Shown one piece after another: positions 4,663-5,684 of a stretch of 5,684 nucleotides of DNA. Positions within the stretch are counted from its first letter, which is position 1. Each line of letters starts with the position of its first letter. The translations under genes and the position numbers were made by a program. The DNA lies in contig JAIUYB010000183.1 in assembly GCA_020216625.1 (NCBI GenBank), positions 1 through 5,684 on the forward strand, given 5' to 3'. The notes below the pieces were generated by a model, which ran no database searches, was not told the DNA's origin, and saw only the letters and a program-made list of their open reading frames with translations. The stretch comes from Desulfarculus sp. (GTDB taxonomy: Bacteria; Desulfobacterota; Desulfarculia; Desulfarculales; Desulfarculaceae).

Positions 4663-5684
4663 GTGGCCTTCGAAATTCCTAAAGTCTCCTACTCCGGCAA
4701 GATCATGGAGGTGACCCTCGGCCAGGGCCCCAAGGCGCTGACCGTGGGCGGCGAGACGGCCTACCCCTTCCACACCTTCGAAGGCGTCATGCCCCGCAAG
4801 CCGGTGCTGGCCATGGAAGTGTGGGACATCAAGCCCGACGACTGGCCGGCGGCCTGCAGTGAGCCGTTCGCCGACGTCCTGGGGGATCCGGCCGCCTGGG
4901 CCAAGAAATGCGTGGACCAGTACGGAGCCGAGGCCATCGTGCTCCAGCTCAAGTCCACCGATCCCAACGGCGAGGACGCCTCGCCCGAATCCGCCTCGGC
5001 CACGGTCGGCAAGGTGCTGGCCGCCATCGACGTGCCCCTGATCATCTGGGGCTCGGCCAATGGCAACAAAGACGCCGAGGTGCTGAAGAAAATCGCCGAG
5101 GACCACCAGGGCAAGAGCCTCTTGCTGGGCCCGGTGGAGGAATCCAACCACAAGGCCATCGGCGCCGCCGCCCTGGCCTACAAGCACTCCATCATCGCCT
5201 CCTCGCCCATCGACGTGAACCTGGCCAAGCAGCTCAACATCCTGCTGAGCAACCTGGGCGTGCCCCTGGACAAGATCGTCATCGATCCCACCACCGGCGG
5301 TCTGGGCTACGGCATGGAGTACTCCTACTCGGTCATGGAACGTATCCGCATGGCCGCCCTGGTCCAGGAGGACGACAAGCTGGTGCTGCCCATGATCAAC
5401 AACGTGGGCAACGAGGTCTGGAAGTCCAAGGAGGCCAAACTCAGCGACGCCGACGCCCCCGAGCTGGGCGACAGCTCCATGCGCGGCGTGCTGATGGAGA
5501 CCTGCGCCGCCATCTCCTTCCTGATGGCCGGCGGCGACATCATCATCCTGCGCCATCCCAAGACCGTGGCCCTGGTCAAGGGCTATATGGACAAGCTCCT
5601 GGCCGCCCGCGGGCCCGCCAAGGAGAAGGTCAAGGTCGACCGTCCCAAGGCCGCCCCGGTGGCCGGCGCCGCCGCGCCCAAGCC
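4663..5684 (+). CDS. cdhD: acetyl-CoA decarbonylase/synthase (CODH/ACS) subunit delta, corrinoid iron-sulfur protein small subunit (C-terminus outside window)
   Basis: This subunit (AcsD in acetogens) pairs with the large corrinoid subunit (AcsC/CdhE). Together they carry the methyl group from methyl-tetrahydrofolate or methyl-tetrahydropterin to the acetyl-CoA synthase nickel site. The cytoplasmic complex runs in either direction, fixing CO2 or oxidising acetate. The visible 340 residues begin with the typical FEIPKVSYSGKI N-terminus (3-14) and continue through a TIM-barrel-like CdhD domain to about 312. The best landmark is DPTTGGLGYGMEYSYSVMER (208-227), with VGNEVWK (248-254) and MRGVLMET (273-280). 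From about 316 the chain turns into an Ala/Pro/Lys/Val-rich, low-complexity segment that is still open at the edge. Start: GTG at 4663, 5 nt after GGAGGGAG (4650-4657). Bacterial AcsD is usually a little over 300 residues, so the tail is an addition or a linker to another domain. Other CODH/ACS genes probably follow. Confidence 0.95.
   Translation, partial: MAFEIPKVSYSGKIMEVTLGQGPKALTVGGETAYPFHTFEGVMPRKPVLAMEVWDIKPDDWPAACSEPFADVLGDPAAWAKKCVDQYGAEAIVLQLKSTDPNGEDASPESASATVGKVLAAIDVPLIIWGSANGNKDAEVLKKIAEDHQGKSLLLGPVEESNHKAIGAAALAYKHSIIASSPIDVNLAKQLNILLSNLGVPLDKIVIDPTTGGLGYGMEYSYSVMERIRMAALVQEDDKLVLPMINNVGNEVWKSKEAKLSDADAPELGDSSMRGVLMETCAAISFLMAGGDIIILRHPKTVALVKGYMDKLLAARGPAKEKVKVDRPKAAPVAGAAAPK

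Noticed and set aside
4642..5556. 304-codon minus-strand open frame opposite cdhD
   Set aside because: Shadow frame of the well-supported CdhD coding sequence; rich in Gly, His and Val with no recognisable motif.

Overview
The window is GC-rich and carries parts of four protein-coding genes, two on each strand, arranged around a divergent dnaA / cooC intergenic region. The CODH/ACS (Wood-Ljungdahl) genes, the high GC and the style of the chemotaxis receptor suggest an anaerobic, acetyl-CoA-pathway bacterium. A Desulfarculus-like deltaproteobacterial sulfate reducer is the closest picture I can offer; this is inference from gene content, not a sequence match.

Left side, minus strand: positions 1-1234 hold the N-terminal 411 codons of a methyl-accepting chemotaxis protein (two membrane segments around a dCache-type sensor domain) that runs off the left edge. 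A 535-bp gap (1235-1769) follows. It holds a candidate receptor promoter, AT-rich patches, several DnaA-box-like 9-mers, a box / GC cluster / TTA-CTA / AT-tract arrangement resembling a bacterial origin unwinding element, and a strong 17-bp hairpin that should terminate dnaA transcripts. dnaA itself (1770-3146, minus) is complete, with all AAA+ motifs and the domain IV signature. Its true start may be the TTG at 3131 rather than the ATG at 3146.

Middle: 3147-3487 is a divergent control region. It has a good sigma-70-type promoter toward dnaA, a TTGACA promoter toward cooC, a long inverted repeat between the two -35 boxes, and two hairpins in the dnaA leader.

Right side, plus strand: cooC/acsF (3488-4246, TTG start) encodes the CooC-family ATPase that inserts nickel into CODH or ACS. 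After a 416-bp gap comes cdhD/acsD (4663 to the right edge), the corrinoid iron-sulfur protein small subunit of the CODH/ACS complex. The gap holds a second TTGACA promoter closely resembling the cooC promoter, an operator-like palindrome at the predicted transcription start, and a large nested hairpin followed by a T-run just before the cdhD ribosome binding site, which suggests a structured, possibly attenuating leader. CooC would mature the nickel clusters of the enzyme complex to which CdhD supplies methyl groups, so the two genes belong to one pathway although each seems to have its own promoter.

I see no tRNA, rRNA, CRISPR array, insertion sequence or defence gene. The most notable points are the candidate origin between dnaA and the receptor gene, the matched cooC/cdhD promoters, and the cdhD leader structure.
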